Origin: Sipunculus nudus
Lineage: Eukaryota; Annelida; Sipuncula; Golfingiida; Sipunculidae
NCBI GenBank assembly: GCA_026874595.1
Contig: CM049308.1
Coordinates: 20,687,867 to 20,751,866 of the forward strand
Reading direction: 5' to 3'
Length of the DNA stretch: 64,000 nt
The number at the start of each line of letters is the position of its first letter. Within the stretch, counting starts at the first letter, position 1. A model generated the notes under the pieces. The model did no database searches and was not told the origin of the DNA. It saw nothing but the letters and a program-made list of their open reading frames with translations. Below are positions 46,978 through 60,000 of the stretch, one piece after another. Position numbers and translations under genes: made by a program.

Positions 46978-49645
46978 GTGTCTTTCAGCACCGGGTCTCA
47001 TCTAATTGGTTCAAAATACAGTGCTCCCCTCTGGTGCAGCGATTCGGGATACGATGTCAAAACAAACAGCGCTTACGATATAGGTATAGTGGGCCTATAG
47101 GTAAAGCGCTGTGTAAAGAGCGTATGGCGGCGGGGTATCCCTTGGTGTTATGAGGTAGCAGAGCGTGATAACGAAAGAATCCCTTTCTCCATATACCAGT
47201 ATATATTTGGATGCTATGTCAATGGAGCTTTTCCTTAATATCCTAAAATTATGAAATGGAAAGTGATGAACATAATGATCTAATTGCTAGGGAATAAAAA
47301 GGATATATGAAAAATGAAAATTGATTAGGAATAAATGAAAAAAACTCGATCAAATGAGAGATGTTACGGGGCGCCCCCGTCTGGATCCGCAACTGCTTGT
47401 AGTATTACTGTAATGACCGCCCGGCTGATTACACGGTACATGTTTATTACTATGATTACCGACAGAGATGCAATAGGATGAGTGGAAGTTACATTATAGT
47501 TTCCAGTGTGCCTCAAAGTAGACCGGCAAGTCCAATATACATGTAAATGCTCAGTGAGTAATCACTTCTGCAAGAACAAGGGAACAAATCCTAAATGCCC
47601 AAAATCATACTCCTACGCTACTGACTAAAAGAAAGACGTTGGAGTAATCCTTCAGTGCGCATCCAGTTGTGGACTTATAAATGTTAAATATAAACATTTC
47701 AACTGTATATCCATCTGTCGAGTCGAGAGCAGTAACGTATGTATTGTTTCTTGCTGCAAGGGGCGGACGTAGAATCCCCTCTCTCTAAACAATAAAACTG
47801 ATCAACAAATTAATCATTTTTTTTGTAATATAAACTTTTAGTTGACAACAAAACAAATATATTAATATAATATATAAATGACAGGGAATAATTCGCCACA
47901 TGGCAAAGTAAAATTGCCTCTTCGCTGATGTAAATAAAATGATCGCTCTAACTTAATTTAAACTGTGCCGAGCGCCGGATTAAATTACATATGGGCTGAG
48001 CTGGCTTCTGGCCGCAGCCGAGGGAGTGATTTTTAATTTAATTCTATTATACATGTAGTTACAGTTGCTTGGTTACATCAACAACGAGAAGCAACTAACA
48101 ATTAACAGAGGATGGTGAGGACATGGAAAAGCGTTGCACAGGATATATTCTATGTGAAGGCCTTCGTTAATTCAATACTTTTTGTTAATATCAGCTACGT
48201 TTTCCTTTAACTAAGCATATTAAGAGAAGAATGATACTTTTGTTCCTCATGATCAGGTGCTTCCCATCCTTAATCCGGCAAAGCACTGCCTGAACCAACA
48301 AACACTATAAAAAGCTTTTTGCAATTTATAAAAGAAGTATAGATGTCCTTTACATAGGCGTGCGCAGTATTTCGGCATAAGGGGGTGCCCCATGATCACT
48401 GTCAGAAGGGGGGGGGAGGATGATGGAAGGGCCTCCACCCATCCACGGTCCGAAAATGTTATGCGTTTGAAAAGGTTGTTTTGATTTTATCAAATTTAAA
48501 ACTACCTCCTGGATCCTGTTCCATGCTGTTAGCATGAAGTCTTGCAGTGTAAACACCACATTGTGGCTCGGTCAAGGGGGTAGCCGGGGGGGGGGGGGGC
48601 ACATGGCGCTACACCCCCCCCCCCGGCATCTAGTTCTCCCCGTCCTTCCGGAATTTCACTGTCTATAATGATTCAATTTCAAACACACAATGATGAAAAT
48701 CCTGTCAGTAGTTTCCGCAGATTTCGGACTTATTTTTTACATTTCATTAGGTTTGATCAAAAATAGAATAGTTATTCAAGTTTCTGGTCACCATATGAAG
48801 TATTGTTTATATCAAGTCAACCCAGCTCAGTGGTGCCCTATTGGTGCTGCTTTTATAAACAACTTGCCATTGCTGTTTGGAACATATATCACAATGACCT
48901 CAGTGAGAAACCCTTCAAGGTAACCTTTCAAGCATTTCATAATAGGGCTCTGAAAAGGAACGCCGAAATGGACAACTGATATCACTGTTTCTAAATTTTG
49001 CTTAAGTCTGTTATTACGGGACCTAACAACAACAGATCACGTTATCGTGACGAGCACAAATTTTGTTACGGAGATAAAAAAAAATCAGATCCCGCAACAC
49101 TAAGTAGCGTGAAATGTCTAGTGGAATGAATAAAGAAGTCATTGGTTTTTTATTAACAAATATTTATAATTTATTCTAAGAACAACCCTAACATTACAAT
49201 ACACGAAATCAATACAATTACACAGTATAACAATAAAAAATGTACAGTACCAGAGTGTCCAGATCCTAGGCTTTGATTTCTGGATACCACCTCTGTCACA
49301 GCTCAACAAGAGTCCTTTACCAAAAATATTCCAGAAGAACAGTTCATGTAAAATCTTTTCAGAGAATAGTCCGATTTAATCTTTAAAACAATCTGTTGTA
49401 TTCCAAAAGAAAAGTTCTGGTAAGAAACCCAAAGGCAAACTGATGACAATCCGTATAAAATCTGTTACAAAGTCCGAAGAATATTTATAAGTTCAGCAAT
49501 TATCGAAAAAGTCCAAAAACTGACGAGAGAGCCACACTCTTCCGTGTCCGCTGGTATTTTTCTCTCAACCGGCTCTAAATACAGCCCCTATTTATACCTT
49601 TATAGAGGCCCAGAAACTACCATATTCACGAACATTCCAAAGAAC

Positions 49646-49795
49646 AACAATACACGTGCGCCGACAGCGCCTGAACAGACCCGAACCATCTAGAACACAA
49701 AGAACGCTGTGTCTCCACACAACAATACACGTGCGCCCACAGCGCCTAAACAGACCCGAACCATCTAGAACACAACGAGTACATTGTTTACACTC
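49646..49795. repeat. 75-bp tandem dimer
   Basis: AACAATACACGTGCGCC and CAGACCCGAACCATCTAGAA occur twice, 75 bp apart. Confidence 0.85.
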
Positions 49796-50495
49796 CGCGA
49801 GAGTTCAGCATGTGCGGTTATTTATAGCAGCACACAGGGTCTGCACTTAACACGAATCAGAATGCCTAGCACATGCCAAGTTATGTAATATCCCGCGGAT
49901 AACAAAACAGATACTTGTAACACTGTTTCTCTAACCTCTGCTGTACATGTACATGACGGGATTGTTTATATCTCACTCAGATGAAAGAATATAGGCTTAT
50001 ATTAATTTATGACAAGATATATGCTATGACACTACTAAATAATTGTGGACTTTTGTAATGAATAATTAAGTATGAACTGCGGTTATTCACAGTAGTTTAC
50101 ACCTGGTACCGGTTAGTTCATAACAGTTTTTTAACAGTAAACCTCAACCCTATATCAAGCTACCAGCACGTATCAAAATATAAACACACGCAGATCTATG
50201 GCTGGTCTTCCCTTTTCATAATGTGTTGCAGATTTTAGCTGACGCCAGATCATTCTTCTCGTTAGCGGAAGTGCCAGTCTAAATTTTATTATAATTGCTT
50301 TTATAACTTCAGTATTTGAAGTCTTCCATTACGCAAAATAGTTCTTGTCATTACTGTAGAAAAGTCTAATACGGGGGTAAGATAGGTCGTACATACTGTA
50401 ACCTCCCTTAAATTTACCTGAGAAGGCGTCAAATGACTAACATAACGTTTAAGTTCTGTAATTCAACTTTTCTCGTGTCACGATGTATTATACTC

Positions 50496-50963
50496 TGGCA
50501 GCAAAACAAACAAACTAGAGTTTGTAAATTGTAAATGATGGTGTCGTTTAATATTAACATGCTCTCACCAACATGGCAACAAACTGCTGGTGGCCCGCAA
50601 ATTTTGCCAACATGAGACTCTGGGTTTATTTTATGTAGAGAGCTTATTTTATATTAAATATTGCTTTTACACAGAAAAGCAGTATAGATACAGAAGCCAA
50701 GTTGGTTCTGGTGTAAAACCTGCAGGGCATTGAATAGCTTGAATGACAGCGCGAACTGTGTACATACCGTCTACTGTCGAACAGGGACAAAAACCATATG
50801 TTAATATTCACAACACATAGCACTTAGGCTACAATATTCACTGTGACCCCATTTCCCACACGACTACCTGAGTCTCTGTGTGTGACTTTTTGTTAGACGG
50901 CCCAAATAAACGCAACACAGCGCTGAAGTTTATCCTGATATACAAAGCAGCTGGTTCACGACA
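50496..50963 (+). promoter_or_regulatory. Upstream region of XDH copy 2
   Basis: Homologous to 6788-7520 upstream of copy 1, minus the 282-bp MITE. Conserved blocks include AACAAACTAGAGTTTGTAAA and ACATTAACATGCTCTCACCA and, just before the ATG, AAAGCAGCTG and ACGACA. Conservation suggests the promoter and 5' UTR, but no core elements are certain. Confidence 0.5.
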
Positions 50964-51017
50964 ATGGCGGGCATCAAGACGACCGCGGTTCTTGTGCTGT
51001 TTGTGAATGGACAGAAG
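50964..51017 (+). CDS. XDH-like: XDH copy 2 exon 1
   Basis: Encodes [18 protein letters not shown]; the donor is GTGAGA as in copy 1. Confidence 0.92.
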
Positions 51018-54000
51018 GTGAGACAAGTTTGGTATTATATATATATTACACACAAAAGCGTTCCTACTGGCCTTGCTAGTGAAGCTTGCTTTATTAGCGA
51101 AGAGGTAGAACGTCTGACTTGTGTCACAGGTTACGGGTTTGAACCCACATTCGGGCCTGGTTTCTATTTTTTGTACCATTACAAATGTTGGCAGCGGTCG
51201 GATCCGGGGAGTTGGTGTCGTGGCATAATGCATAATGGAAAGATTCCCACGTTCTGGGGACAGAACGTCCTCGGAGAGGGGGTGATGTAACCATACACAC
51301 AAAAGCGTTCCTACTGGCCTTGCTAGTGAAGCTTGCTTTATTAGCGAAGCGGGAAAACGTCTGACTGGTGTTTCACAGGTTACGGGTTCGAACCCACATT
51401 CAGGCCTGGTTTCTATTTTCACCCGTTACATACATATAATAAATTGTCTAACTTGAGTAATGTATAACTATATTAAGTTATCACTGAAGGGGTCCACTTT
51501 AGTGACAGGACTTAAAGTGGGCCAGCCAAACTCTGAAAAGTCCCCTAGCTAGAATTAATGTTTTACGGCATTGCGTGGTAATAACAGGCATCCATGTGGG
51601 ATCTGACCAGTTTTTGGAGGTAAAAAAGATGGGGGGGGGGGGGGGGTGCCATGGCGAAATCTGAATTTGAAGGTTGTCAGGAGTAGAGATGTAATTTCAG
51701 TAATATTTGTTAACATTGTTAACGGTGTTTATATTATTATAATCGGTTCCAGCCTTAGTGAATGTAATATAGGCGGCCCAAACCGTATTGAAGTGTTATT
51801 TTGAGATAAATGATCCTAACTGAAGTGAACAGACAGAATACATTCGCCCCGGACTGTGGTGAATAGGGTCCAGTTTGTTCGGTCAACCACCTGCTAGCCC
51901 GCGAAGTGTTATGCTTCAGTGAATATGTTTCTAGTCGCTAAGAGACCAGGAATAACAAGTATAAATGAAAATTGTTTTACGCATTACACTCAGAGCTGAA
52001 ATGAACGTAGACTGGTACGCCACAGCAGGGGAACCTAGCTCTCAGTGATGTTAATATAACCTGGTCAGAAGGTATGTCAATGCTGCTGTTTTAGTAAATT
52101 GAACTACATGCGTACATTATGTTGACCAATGAAATATATTTAAAGAATATTATTGGATGTTCCTGGAAAGAATAACCAGAACATGAGCCGTATATAAGTC
52201 TGTTCAGTAACGATACTGTTGTATTGTAAAGACCAGTAGTGCGTTATGAATGTCACAAAGAAAATGCTTTAATTGTATAGATACGTAAATGTATATCGTA
52301 TACCGTGTATGACGACACGTAAATTATATCATTGATGGAACGCACAAGTTCTCGTACCAGATAGTTAAGATTTAAGATGTTCGCCGAGAGGGTGAATGAG
52401 TATCCAAAACTTTGGATCTTTTAATTGTCTACAGGGATCGTAACCAGGACTGGTTTCGACCGCTATATGAAAAACTTGTCGTTGCCATCCCAGGAGATGC
52501 CATGATGTCATCACTGTTGTGAGGGTCGCGAGAGGCTCAAGCAGGCTATCCAGGATGTGTGTGTCGACCGGTCAAATAATTCAGTAAACTGGACTATATC
52601 ACTTTAAGCTCAATATTCAATAAATTGGACTTAATCTGGTGCTCTGAGCAGAATCGAAAGGCCTATATATATACCTCTGAGATCTCATATTATGTGTCAT
52701 TTGAATTTTGTTTTTTTATATATTGATTTCGTATTAAAATTTTGTTATAAATTTGGTTATCATTGTGGCTATTCTTTTTTCCCCCATGACAAAGGTATTT
52801 TTTAAGATCAACAAGGTCACAAGGTAAAAAATTTAGGGTTTCCCTTGTTTGATGTAATATAGTCCACATTTTTCATTGAAGGTGTCCATAATATCAAATT
52901 GTTTTTGTGATGACGAACAGGCAAGGACGCGTATCTCACATATAGAAACAACAAGATGGCTGATCGCATATTTTACTGAGTAATTATTCCAGTTCCCATA
53001 AGAGGGCGCTTACATCAACAATAGACAGATTCCACTTAAATAAACAAAACGTGTAGTTCAGATAATCGTCATATGCATGGACGAGCGTTGCAGCGTAAAC
53101 TTACAGTCACCAAATCATTTTACACATATATGATAACAATCCCCCTTTAGATAAAGGATTAACGAAAAAGTTAAAGATAATCAAAGATTAAGTATAAATT
53201 GGGGTTTCACAACACGTTTTGATCGTCTTAACTACGTAGGGATCTCCAGAGCAGGATCCGTTGGTTGAGTCGTGGTAAACTTTGGAATGTCGGCTTCTAC
53301 GCTTCAGATGAGTCCGGAACATCAACACTTACTGGACTAGTCGTAGGTCACTGATGATACCGCAGATGACGTCTTAGTCGAGGGTATTGCGAAACTCTCC
53401 TCAAGAACTGAGGGTGAAGCAGTAGGTTGGAAATGACGAAGTCTCACTTGGTCGATATGTTTTCGGACTTCCTTGCCATCACAAGTCTGATCAAGAATAT
53501 GTTACAACCGTGTTTTTGCACAACAATTCCAGGATAGTCATTTTGGCATTTTCGCAAAATTTAGTAAATGTACCGGGTCACCGTCTTCGATTACTCGGTT
53601 AACTGCGGTTCGATAACGGTACACTTTCTGTTGAAATTTGTTGCCATCAACTTCCTGCCTTATGTCTGGATGTACAAGTGATAACACTGTCTTGAGTTGT
53701 CTTCTAATAAGCATCTCAGCAGGAGTTTTGCCGGTAACAGAGAGAGCTCTTGTAACCGAATAGTATTCTTGAGAGTTGAGTTTGAATCGTACCACCTGTG
53801 ACACGTTTGAGTCCATTTTGATTACCTGAACGGCTCTTTCGGCTTGGCCATAAAGGTTCTTCAGATGCTTAACGTCTGTTTTGCCAGTTATAAGAATATC
53901 ATCCTGGAAAACCACAGTTTTTGGGACATCTCTAAGCAGGTTTTCCATGTTGCGTTGAAATATAGGCGCAGCCGATCGTATTCCGTAAGGACACTTGTTT

Positions 54001-57000
54001 ACACAAACAGGCCTCTATGTGTATTGATGCAACGGGACCTTTTTGAGTTTTAATCAAGCTCCATTTATGCGTAGGCTTGCGACAGGTCCATTTTGGTGAA
54101 AATATTAGCCACCGGACATGTGTGACAAATGATCTTCAGATCTTGGCGATGGGTAAGAATCCAACTCATAATTTTCGTTTATTGTGGTTTTGTAATCGCT
54201 GCAGATTCTAATGCTGTTATCAGATTTGATGACTGGAGCAATAGGAGCAGCCCAATTATTAATCTGCACCGGTGAGATTATTGCTTCATTCTGCAATCTA
54301 TTCAGTCCACATTCAATTTTTTTCACGCATCATGTAGGGCACAGGTCTAGCTTGCATGAAAATCGGTGTGGCATCATGATCCACGTGAATGGTTACTTTA
54401 AAGCCATGAAAGAGAACAATACCATTCTCAAATACTGATGGATATTTCTCTAGCACTTTCTGATTACCCGTATTATTGCACCCCGACAGCATTCTGATAT
54501 CACTCCAATTCAGTTCAATCACGTTCAGCGAGTTTCTGCCAAACAAAGCAGGCCCAGATCCTTTAATCACAAGTAATGGCAAAGCGTAGGACTTGCTGCC
54601 ATATTTGACATTTACGTGTGCACAACCAACCAGAGGAACTGGTTCTTTTGTGTACGTTCTAAGCTCAGTATCAGCTGGTTCAAGTTCGATGCCCAAACAG
54701 AATTTAATATGTCTTCACTGATAAATGATTTACTGGCCTCTGTATCCAACTCCATATCAACAGGTTTTCCTTCAATATGAACTTTGATCATAATTGATTT
54801 GTCAGCCATTGGATTATCATTTATTCGGTACACAGGGTATTCTTTAGGTCTAGCATGATCCGGACCCGGTTCGGTTTCCAACTGGTGGGGAGTGTCCTGT
54901 CGATTAGACTGAGTACATTTCTTTTTGAGATGACCCATTTTTTCCGCGTACATTACAAGTACAATGCTTAAAACGACACTGGTATGCCATATGACTGCCA
55001 CCTCAGCGCCAACAAGGTTTTCTCTGGGACTGATTTTCTTTGATAGTACCAGTATTCCTTTGCTCTTTGTTACCAGCATATTTAGGTAATGGTCTGTCAA
55101 CGTTTCTTGTAGGTTGTAGCAAGTTGTAGCAAGTTTGTTTAAATTTGTAGCGGTGGTACTCTGTGAGTTATGCTGAGATATTTCTTTCAAATCCTTATCT
55201 GTCGTCATGCAAGCTTGAGCAATTCTGACAGCTTTTGTGAGGTCTAGATCAGTTTCAGCAAGGAGTTTACAATGGATACTATCACTGCTTACTCCTATGA
55301 CCAAAATGTCTCTCAGCATGTCGTTTAAAGCCATGCCAAACTCACAATTCTCAGCCAAGCTACGTCATTCTGCTACAAAATCTGCTATTGACTGTCCATC
55401 TCTCCTACTTTGAGTATAGAACTTGTAACGGGAGATGATTATGCCCTGTTTTGGCTTATAGTGATCTTTGATAAGCTTGACAAGTTCATCATATGACTTA
55501 CTTTTGGGTTTATCCGGCGCCAGCAAGTCTTTAATCGAGCTGTATGTTTGCGATCCGCAGACAGTCAACAGTACCGCGCGTCTCCTTTCAGCAGAGTCAT
55601 CATCGGCCAGTCCGTTTGCATCGAAATATTGATCTAAACGATCAGTAAAATCCCCATATCGTCCTTGTGTTGTATTAACTGAGGATTCCGATATTATTGG
55701 CCATGATGAGTACGTTTCGTCGCCAAATTGTGCTGACGAACAGACAAGGACGCGTATCTCACACATAGAAACAACAAGATGGATGATCATATGTTTTACT
55801 AAGTAATTACCCCAACTCCGTCAAGAGGGCACTTACATCAACAACAGGCAGATTCCTCTTAAAAAAACAAACCGCATAGTTCAGATAATCGTCTTATGCA
55901 TGGAAGAGCATTTCAGCGTTAACTTAAAGAGTCATCCGATCATTATACACATATATGACAGTTTTGCTGACAAAAATATAATATTGGAAACTAATAAAAT
56001 TGTAATGAATAAAATATGTAGATAATTTACTATATAGGACTGTGATTTCACTGAACTTGTAACCTTGTATTTGCACTGTACATAGTCTGATCTTCCTGTC
56101 TGCGGGTTCGTGTGTTTGCCTCTCACTCTTCTCCGAGATGTCTGAATGCACAGACTTAAAACGTTTAGTGACTTTATTATGTATGGGCCACGTTAGAACC
56201 CTTTTGCTTGCTATATGACTGTGCATGGCCACCAGGGGGCACTGGCGACTATGGCACGGCTACCTGGTAGGTTTTGGTTTGCTATAGATATCTGTTTGTT
56301 CTGTGTGTTAACATTGATTGACAAATTGACAGCAGTTTCTTTAACAATATTAAGTTGTCAACCCCTTCCATTGCAGTGATTTAAACTTTTCTATTTGTCC
56401 TATTGCCACAATTTAGATCAAGTCTCATGTGGACACATTCTGCCAATATTTTATTTATGATAGTGCTAACTAATGTATAATCATTTAAATAATGTCTTTT
56501 TTTTCAACTATCGCTTTATTTATATTATCAGAGTCAGATAGTTAATCTTGAAAACACAAACATGTACATGCTACTATGACGAATATAGTGTTAAGAATAA
56601 AATAATAATATCATGATATATTGTTTATCAATACTAAGATTTGTTATTGCAGATCTATGTCTGATTAAGCGACTGCATGTATGAATGAAAGCCCCACTGC
56701 AGTTGTTTGAAACCATTTTATTCATATGCAAATATTATAACAGTAATATTGACAAATAATAATAATAATAATTATTTAATTTGGCTGTTAATGCTCTCTA
56801 TAGCAAAAACGTTAATTAGATAGCAGTTAATTCAAATATATCATTAGGCAGGCTTGGTTATATACTGTGCACTTTTTTTACGTGAAGAGCCATGCCAGAT
56901 GAAAGATTTTTCACGATAATTCACATGTTCATATATTATGACACTTGACCGGGCAAGTTCATTAAATTCACTTACATGAAAGGCCAGGATCCGTCAGTTG

Positions 57001-60000
57001 CTTGCATCAATAAATCATTGCGAAAGTAAATTTGATGTTTCATGATTAGGAAATAAAAGGGACACTCTTAAAAGCGGTATATATAGGAGATGAAGGCTCT
57101 ATAGATACCAACACGGCTATCCTGGTCCTGTGGATTATATACAATACTTTAAGCACATTTGACTGTATACTTGCTTTGGAGCATATTTCCACTGCCTACT
57201 AATGATATGCAATGGTTTGGATACAACAGTTGCATTACGAAAATGGAGGTGGTGCCCTTTACCAAACATTCCGTTTAAAAGGGTTTGTAAGAAAATAAAG
57301 GTATAATAGATATTAGAAAGGGAGGTCAGGGGTCCCTTGGATCCCCAATACATTTATTGGACCACCCATTAACGTTCCCAAAGTGTCATTAATTCATTTG
57401 AATATTAAGAAATATAAAGAAGGGGTGCCAAAATAAACAAAATGATCCTTTATAACTACAGTTATCTGAACAATTTTCAGCAAATAAATACAAGGAAAAT
57501 TAACACTGTAACCTTAAAAGACCATCCATTAAAATCATGTTACCATCAAAAAATAATTGAAGATCCTGCTTTACCATATGTAGTGGGCATATTGGCCACC
57601 ATCTCGGGTTTAACAGGGGAACTTTTATATTTCAAATTATCTTTGCGTCCAATGAGAGTTTAGGAAACCCTCAAAAGTTGGTTTGAGTGCCGGGGGCTGG
57701 CATGGTGGTATAAATTGTGTCTTCATCTTATCAACAAATTCCCTTACGTAAAACATGAACTGATCCATGGACCAGTGGGTGTCTGAAGAGCTTGTTGGAA
57801 ATAAGTGTCACCGAATGATCAAATTTGAACTGAAACACAATGATCAAATAAAACATTTATAATTAATGACTAATGTATTATAGAAATCGCCTTTTTCGTC
57901 ATTGTGGCAGCTATTTGTAGAGCCATTTTGAATTGATTTCAATACGCTTTTCAGCGTTAAATGTATAACGTTCACACAGGGTCTTCTGCAGAAGCGGATC
58001 CAGATGAGGGATCAAGGGGACTCCGATCTTCAACCCCCTTCTTTTCAGCCGCAGCCTCCTTTTGTACGGGGTTCAGACCAATGATTGCGGCCTGGAACCC
58101 TCCATTTCCAGATCAGAGGACCGTTTTCAGGTTTTATCATTAGTCCTCCTCAGTTGGACTCCTCCATTTCCTAAATCCTGGTTCCGCTACCTTCTGATAC
58201 CCGTAGCCCGCTCCAAAAACAACATTATTTTAAGCAAATATCCGTTATTTATGGAACTTTTATCATGCATTTCACAAAATGTGGCAATATTTTGTTCTGT
58301 TATCATTAAAGTATGATAAGACACATTGGGGAACATTCACTCCGCTTCTATGTTTTTATTCAGAGTAGTGAAAACACTACTGTGTAAACAAATATACACT
58401 TTTAAGTACTTTTCATACATTTAAATGTAAGAAATTATGAACATATAATCATTACGTTGTTTGTGTACGTTGCACTTGACAAAAATAACTCTAAAGCCTA
58501 AGGTTACCAAATATACCTTGGTTTTATTGATGGAGAAACACAATACCCGTTCAGGTTCAATTTTCTTTGGTTTGACCTTAAAAATGACCTTGAAAATGAT
58601 CTTAAAGGTTTAAGTGTAGGTTGGCATCCACACATACTTTTTTCTTCACTCTATGGCTGATTGAGCTAGCATGGATGCCTGCTATTAACAAGCAATGCCC
58701 TTAAAGTGAAACAAATCTCATTAAAATTGTTTCTTACAACAATTGCAGGCTTCCACATGACCTGGTGGTATTTGTGCATAAAAATGTTTAATGAGAAATT
58801 CTGAGGGGGGGGGGTGCAATCAACAGGAATAGGGACATATATGCCCCGCCCCCCCCCCCCGCCCCCCCACAAAAAGCCCCCTCCCAACACATAAAATAAT
58901 GGACCTCAAAACAAGCTTGCGACAACCTTTTTTGTGACAAAGAGGACGAACAGAAATTACAATTATATAATTTCCTTTATTATCAGATTCCAAGACATAC
59001 TACGGGATATTTATTTTGATTAAACTAAAATAAGTTGTGTAATAAAGTAATATATACTGTAGGCTAGTCCAAAACTGAACGCTAACGAGTCGCAATAACC
59101 GGGGAAAAGGGGGGGGGGGGCGTTGTGAGGCCCGTCAGTGTCCAGTTCTTGACTAACCGTAGGCTAACTTTTAAGACGATTCAATTAGGCAGTTGTTGCA
59201 TACAATATCCTAAATTTTCCGAATAGGTTTCGTTGAATATGGGAACAAATTATCAAGGAAAAAATGCAGTAACTATACACTGAATGGCTTGTCAAAGTTT
59301 TAAAAAATGATATAGTGTTTGAACTGGCTTCTGTAATTTTTTTAATGTAAGTACAACATATGTAACTATTTGTATGTTTTCATATATTTGAAGGTGACGG
59401 AAACTGATGTGGACCCAAGTACTACACTCATCAAGTTCCTTAGAGACCGGTGTATCCTTTAATCAGTGATCAATATAACTCGATATTTTGCCATGCAAAT
59501 GAACACTAACCCTGCCTGCAAGCATTTATGGACAAAGTTCTTATACTCTTTTTTTTGCAAAATCAGTAAGGCTGCGCGTTTGATATTAGGTAATATGCCG
59601 ATTGTCACGAAAAACAATACGAGGCAGCGGAAATCTTGCACTTCTATAGAAGCTACAGATTTTCGCTCTGCCTGCTTTGACCGTTTATGATGCATTTAAA
59701 CACCAGGTGGTTCTGATGGGCCTGTCTGCTGGTAAAACTGCTGATGTGACGAGCAGCCAACCAAGTGCAAGTGAACAAACACTCGACAGGCATCAGGCTC
59801 CGCCCAGAAACCACGTGCTGTGCAATTCTCTCTGAGCCTGTGGCCTGTTCAAACGGTCGCCGGAGCGATGAGCTGTCACTCAAAACGAAATGAACAACAT
59901 TGGCTCCGTGTATTCCTCGCTTGGCTGATAAACCATGTTGTCTTCAGCACAGGGTCTCATCTGATTGGACCAAAATACAGTGCATGTCTCTACATTTCAT

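Larger units (their letters stand above)
45121..50495. other. Intergenic DNA between the two XDH copies
   Basis: No gene recognised. Contains two short tandem repeats (46796-46975, 49646-49795), homopolymer G/C tracts at 48405-48417 and 48586-48625, and a GGTCTCATCT-ATTGG repeat near 46994 that recurs in copy 2 intron 2 (about 59946). Small open frames here look accidental. Confidence 0.6.
52909..55960 (-). mobile_element. Internally deleted Ty3/Gypsy LTR retrotransposon, antisense in intron 1 of copy 2
   Basis: Flanked by direct LTRs (next two entries). Reading the minus strand, the order is LTR, gag, zinc-knuckle/protease, reverse transcriptase, remnant integrase tail, polypurine tract (AAAGGGGGAT at 53139-53148) and LTR. 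Gag is followed by frames that are repeatedly broken; the RNase H and most of the integrase are missing, so it is not autonomous. It lies opposite in strand to the host gene. A target duplication is unclear (TTTTTG versus GTTTTG). Confidence 0.88.
51018..59393 (+). other. Intron 1 of copy 2, expanded to 8.4 kb
   Basis: In copy 1 this intron is 653 bp. Homology to copy 1 is limited to about 51018-51045, 51420-51500 and 58895-59393. The rest is insertion: SINE-like repeats, poly-G (51630-51647), a Gypsy element (52909-55960), flanking unknown sequence and a poly-G/poly-C pair (58804-58867). Confidence 0.85.

Noticed and set aside
50838-51422. 194-codon minus-strand open frame
   Set aside because: It runs antisense through exon 1 of XDH copy 2 and two SINE-like repeats; its repeated sequence reflects the repeats.
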